Shown: positions 5,531 to 8,424 of the stretch, piece after piece
How the letters are laid out: the number at the start of each line of letters is the position of its first letter
Numbering within the stretch: position 1 is the stretch's first letter
Assembly: GCA_017959195.1 (NCBI GenBank)
Contig: JAGDBE010000189.1
Span: 1-8,424, forward strand
Source of the DNA: Clostridia bacterium
GTDB taxonomy: Bacteria > Bacillota > Clostridia > Oscillospirales > CAG-382
Length of the DNA stretch: 8,424 nucleotides
Direction: 5' to 3'
Program-made: the position numbers and the translations under genes
The notes under the pieces: model-generated
What the model was told of the DNA's origin: nothing
The model's database searches: none
The model's input: only the letters and a program-made list of their open reading frames with translations

Positions 5531-6757
5531 ATGGGAATTATAAACGAAGATTTTCTGCTTAAAAACAAAACCGCAAAAGTTTTGTATCATGAATTTGCGG
5601 AAAATATGCCGATAATCGACTATCATTGCCATCTGTCCCCTGAAATGATAGCAAACGATTACGTTTTCAGAAACGCTTACGACCTGTTTCTTTCTTCAGA
5701 CCACTATAAGTGGAGACAGATGCGCACAATGGGCGTAGACGAGGAATATATCACCGGAAGCGCCGGCGATTACGATAAGTGGCTTTCGTTTGCAAAGATT
5801 ATGCCTTATCTTATCGGAAATCCGCTCTATCACTGGACGGCTTTGGAGCTGAAAAGATATTTCGGTATAGATAAACCGCTTGACGGGACAAGCGCAAAAG
5901 AAATATGGGACAGCGTAAACGAAAAATTAAAGGGAGAGGGATTTTCCGCAAGGGCGCTGATTAAAAAATCAAACGTCAGCGTAATCTGCACGACGGACAA
6001 CCCTTATGACGACCTGAAGTTCCATAAAACGCTTAACGGTTTTGAAACCAAGGTGCTTCCCGCGTTCCGTCCCGACATAAACGGCGAAATAAAGAGCGAT
6101 ATAACCGAAAGAATGGATTATTTCCACGCTTGCGGCTGCCGACTTTCCGACCACTCCGTTGACAGCTTTTCCGACGACGTAATCGATAAACTCGTCTTTC
6201 TCGGAAAGGAATACGCAAAACGCGGCTGGGTAATGCAGCTCCATATCGGCGCTTTGAGAAACAATAACACGAAAATGTTTGAAAAAACCGGCGCAGATAC
6301 GGGATTTGACTCGGTCAGCGATTTTCCGACAGCAGAACCGCTTTCAAGACTGCTCGACGAACTCGAAAAGAACGACGCGCTGCCGAAAACCGTACTTTAC
6401 TACCTCAATCCCAAGGATAATTACGTAATAGGCACCATGCTCGGCAATTTCCAGAAAGGCCCCTGCAAGGGTAAGATACAGTTCGGTTCCGCCTGGTGGT
6501 TCAACGACAACAAAGACGGAATGGAACAGCACTTGAAGACGCTTGCAAATCTCGGCGCTTTGGGAACGTTTATCGGAATGCTCACCGATTCAAGAAGTTT
6601 CGTTTCCTACACGAGACACGAATATTTCAGAAGAATTCTCTGCAATCTTATCGGAACGTGGGTTGAAGAAAACGAGTATCCAAACGACATGAATATGCTC
6701 GAAAAGATAATAAAGGGAATTTGTTATAACAATGCAAAAGAATATTTCAACTTTTAG
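5531..6757 (+). CDS. uxaC: Glucuronate isomerase (uronate isomerase), compact form
   Basis: Isomerises D-glucuronate to D-fructuronate, and usually D-galacturonate to D-tagaturonate; first step of the pathway. It belongs to the amidohydrolase superfamily. Visible: metal/active-site DYHCHLSP (30-37), DHYKWR (57-62), YITG, GNPLYHWTALELKRYFGI (96-113), VICTTDNP (151-158), AFRPD (178-182), GCRLSDH (202-208), WVMQLHIGALRNNN (233-246), FGSAWWFND (318-326), TDSRSF (352-357) and RHEYFRR (362-368). The protein is 408 residues, while the family is normally about 465-470. From memory of the family, the missing residues fall in two places, between RPD and GCRLSDH (about 183-195) and between SDH and the LGKEYAKRGW segment (about 209-223); all other blocks align. 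The frame is intact and catalytic blocks remain, so it is probably functional. It follows the SDR stop by 2 bases; its ribosome binding site (GCGGGG) is weaker than those of its neighbours, suggesting translational coupling. Confidence 0.95.
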   Translation: MGIINEDFLLKNKTAKVLYHEFAENMPIIDYHCHLSPEMIANDYVFRNAYDLFLSSDHYKWRQMRTMGVDEEYITGSAGDYDKWLSFAKIMPYLIGNPLYHWTALELKRYFGIDKPLDGTSAKEIWDSVNEKLKGEGFSARALIKKSNVSVICTTDNPYDDLKFHKTLNGFETKVLPAFRPDINGEIKSDITERMDYFHACGCRLSDHSVDSFSDDVIDKLVFLGKEYAKRGWVMQLHIGALRNNNTKMFEKTGADTGFDSVSDFPTAEPLSRLLDELEKNDALPKTVLYYLNPKDNYVIGTMLGNFQKGPCKGKIQFGSAWWFNDNKDGMEQHLKTLANLGALGTFIGMLTDSRSFVSYTRHEYFRRILCNLIGTWVEENEYPNDMNMLEKIIKGICYNNAKEYFNF

Positions 6758-6762
6758 TATAA

Positions 6763-6768
6763 AAGGAG
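6763..6768 (+). promoter_or_regulatory. Ribosome binding site that decides the eda start
   Basis: AAGGAG lies 1 base before ATG 6770 but 7 bases before ATG 6776 in the same frame. Normal spacing therefore selects ATG 6776, making the protein begin MRKETVITKL rather than MTMRKE. Confidence 0.75.
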
Positions 6769-6775
6769 AATGACA

Positions 6776-7417
6776 ATGAGAAAAGAAACGGTTATTACAA
6801 AACTTACCGACGCGGGTCTTGTGGCGGTCGTAAGAGCGGAGTCGTCGGAGCAGGCAATAAAAATATCCGACGCGTGCTTAAAAGGCGGTTGTCCGTCGAT
6901 TGAACTCACCTTTACCGTTCCCGGCGCACATAAAGTAATAGAGGACCTTGCAAATACGTATAAAGACGGCTCGATGCTGTTGGGCGCGGGCACGGTTCTC
7001 GACGCGGAAACGGCGCGTATCGCAATATTGTCGGGCGCAAATTATATTGTAAGCCCCTCGTTTGATGAAAACACTTCAAAACTCTGCAACCGTTACAGAG
7101 TGCCTTATATTGCAGGCTGTATGACTGTAACGGAAGTCGTGCGCGCAATGGAAGCGGGCGTTGATATTATAAAAATTTTCCCCGCAGACCTTTTCGGCCC
7201 GAAAATCATTAAGGATATAAGAGGACCTCTGCCGCAGGCGCAGCTTATGCCGACGGGCGGCGTAGACGTAACAAACGTCGATCAGTGGATAAAGGCGGGA
7301 GCCGTTGCAGTCGGCGCGGGAAGCTCGCTTACCGCGGGAGCAAAGACGGGCGATTACGAAATGATAACCGAAACGGCAAAAGAGTTTATCATTAAAATCA
7401 AGGAGGCGCGCGGATAA
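6776..7417 (+). CDS. eda: KDPG aldolase (2-dehydro-3-deoxy-phosphogluconate aldolase)
   Basis: Cleaves 2-keto-3-deoxy-6-phosphogluconate to pyruvate and glyceraldehyde-3-phosphate, the last step of the pathway. The 213-residue protein is a class I, Schiff-base TIM barrel of normal length (E. coli Eda is also 213). Visible: GLVAVVRAE (14-22, Arg20), SIELTFTVPGA with Glu43, the equivalent of catalytic Glu45 in E. coli, GAGTVLD (70-76), IVSPSF (91-96), the Schiff-base lysine Lys133 in IIKIFPAD, the same number as in E. coli, and the phosphate-binding end PTGGV (159-163) with AVGAGSSL (178-185). It lies 18 bases after uxaC, and its stop overlaps the kdgK start by one base (TAATG). The family also cleaves 4-hydroxy-2-oxoglutarate, and KDPGal aldolases look similar; the operon supports the KDPG role. 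Confidence 0.95.
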   Translation: MRKETVITKLTDAGLVAVVRAESSEQAIKISDACLKGGCPSIELTFTVPGAHKVIEDLANTYKDGSMLLGAGTVLDAETARIAILSGANYIVSPSFDENTSKLCNRYRVPYIAGCMTVTEVVRAMEAGVDIIKIFPADLFGPKIIKDIRGPLPQAQLMPTGGVDVTNVDQWIKAGAVAVGAGSSLTAGAKTGDYEMITETAKEFIIKIKEARG

Positions 7418-8424
7418 TGGCAAAAGTTGTAACGATGGGCGAAATAATGCTCCGACTTTCCACTCCGCAGAATAAGAGAATTATACAGACCGACGCTTTC
7501 GACGTATGCTACGGCGGCGGGGAGGCGAACGTTGCGGTTTCTCTTGCAAATTACGGACACGACGCGTATTTCGTAACGAAAGTGCCGGATAACCCCATAG
7601 GAAAATCAGCCGTTGCGGAGCTTCGCAAGCTAAACGTAAAAACAGATTACATAGCTTACGGCGGAAACCGCCTCGGAATATATTTTTTGGAGTCCGGCTC
7701 GTCGGTAAGGGCGTCAAACGTCATTTACGACAGAACGAATTCCTCGATTTCGGAAGCGGCGGAAGAGGATTTTGATTTTGATAAGATTTTTGCCGACGCC
7801 GATTGGTTCCACTTTACAGGAATTACTCCCGCAATATCGGACAACGCCGCAAAACTTACCGAAACGGCTCTGAAATGCGCAAAAAAACACGGCGTTAAAG
7901 TTTCGTGCGACCTTAATTTCAGAAAAAAACTCTGGTCGAGCGAAAAAGCAAAAGCCGTGATGACAAACCTTATGCAGTACGTCGATATCTGTATAGGAAA
8001 CGAGGAAGACGCAGAAAAAGTGCTTGGATTCAAGCCGGAAAAGACCGACGTTACAAGCGGTGAACTCAATCTTGCGGGATTTGAGGACATTTTCCGCAGA
8101 ATGACCGAAAAATTCGGCTTCGAGTACGTTATTTCCTCTCTCAGAGTATCTCGCTCCGCGTCGGATAACGGCTGGTCCGCATGTGCGTACTCGCGCGACA
8201 AGAACGAATTTTACCATTCGAGAGAATATAATATACGACCGATTGTCGACCGCGTAGGCGGAGGAGACAGCTTTGCCGGCGGCGTGATATCCGGTTTCCT
8301 GGACGGAAAAGACTATAAGGGCGCACTTGAATTCGGCGTTGCCGCGTCTGCTCTCAAACATACCATTCCGGGCGACTTTAATCTGGTGTCCCGCGGCGAA
8401 GTCGATAACCTTGTCGGCGGCGAC
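7417..8424 (+). CDS. kdgK: 2-keto-3-deoxygluconate kinase (3' end outside window)
   Basis: Phosphorylates KDG at the 6-hydroxyl with ATP to give KDPG, the substrate of the aldolase encoded just upstream. A pfkB/ribokinase-family frame is open for 336 codons to the window edge. Visible: VVTMGEIMLRLS at the N-terminus, the sugar-binding GGGEANVAVSLA (33-44, pfkB-type), GIYFLESGSSVRAS (87-100), DLNFRKKLW (165-173), NEEDAEKVLG (195-204) and the C-terminal pfkB signature DRVGGGDSFAGG (278-289) with catalytic base Asp284. The final residues, GDFNLVSRGEVDNLVGGD, match the usual KdgK end, so probably only a few codons are missing. AAGGAGG lies 10 bases before the ATG, which overlaps the eda stop. Fructokinase-type relatives look alike, but context and the DFNLVS tail favour KdgK. 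Confidence 0.94.
   Translation, partial: MAKVVTMGEIMLRLSTPQNKRIIQTDAFDVCYGGGEANVAVSLANYGHDAYFVTKVPDNPIGKSAVAELRKLNVKTDYIAYGGNRLGIYFLESGSSVRASNVIYDRTNSSISEAAEEDFDFDKIFADADWFHFTGITPAISDNAAKLTETALKCAKKHGVKVSCDLNFRKKLWSSEKAKAVMTNLMQYVDICIGNEEDAEKVLGFKPEKTDVTSGELNLAGFEDIFRRMTEKFGFEYVISSLRVSRSASDNGWSACAYSRDKNEFYHSREYNIRPIVDRVGGGDSFAGGVISGFLDGKDYKGALEFGVAASALKHTIPGDFNLVSRGEVDNLVGGD

Noticed and set aside
6333..6346. Sequence resembling a CcpA catabolite-repression (cre) site in uxaC
   Set aside because: The first two conserved bases (TG) are missing and the site is deep inside coding sequence; the uxuA promoter region has no cre-like sequence either.
5531..6757. uxaC as a frameshifted or deleted pseudogene because of its short length
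   Set aside because: A single open frame runs from start to stop with conserved motifs on both sides of the short segments, in an intact operon.
7714..8361. Long open frame (215 codons) on the minus strand opposite kdgK
   Set aside because: It is antisense to an intact pfkB-family gene with clear motifs, has Cys/Phe/Arg-rich nonsense-like composition, and no ribosome binding site or promoter was seen.

Overview
The window is an ordinary-looking chromosomal stretch from a low-to-mid GC Gram-positive bacterium, most likely an anaerobic Clostridia-type Firmicute of gut or plant-fibre habitat. This rests on purine-rich GGAGG-type ribosome binding sites, sigma-A-type promoters with 17-base spacers, a VanZ-family protein, and Firmicute-style forms of UxuA and of the mannonate oxidoreductase (a short-chain dehydrogenase rather than the E. 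coli type). No exact species can be named from sequence alone.

Layout. Bases 1-1567 (+) hold the end of a methionine operon: the C-terminal half of O-acetylhomoserine sulfhydrylase (metY), overlapping by one base with homoserine O-acetyltransferase (metA), then a strong intrinsic terminator. Bases 1614-2280 hold a monocistronic VanZ-like membrane protein with its own strong promoter, an inverted repeat over the -35 box, and a bidirectional terminator. Bases 2290-3483 (-) hold a convergent gene for a lipoprotein of unknown function. Bases 3484-3630 are a divergent control region with two back-to-back promoters and a nearly perfect 20-bp palindrome over one -35 box. Bases 3631-8424 (+) hold a tight five-gene operon, uxuA - SDR-type uxuB - uxaC - eda - kdgK, whose last gene runs off the window a few codons before its expected end.

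How the genes work together. The five-gene operon encodes every step from free D-glucuronate to central metabolism: UxaC (glucuronate to fructuronate), the SDR (fructuronate to mannonate), UxuA (mannonate to 2-keto-3-deoxygluconate, KDG), KdgK (KDG to KDPG) and Eda (KDPG to pyruvate plus glyceraldehyde-3-phosphate). No transporter, glycosidase or transcription factor is seen here; these should lie downstream or elsewhere. The metY-metA pair forms the direct sulfhydrylation route: MetA carries Glu111, which marks acetyl-CoA use and matches MetY's need for O-acetylhomoserine.

I see no mobile element, CRISPR array, tRNA, rRNA or riboswitch, and no clear undescribed system. The items most worth a second look are the palindromic operator at 3560-3579, an unusually compact UxaC (about 60 residues shorter than the usual family length, catalytic motifs kept), the uncharacterised lipoprotein divergent from the uronate operon, and the inverted repeat embedded in the vanZ promoter. 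No stretch over 300 bases lacks a gene.
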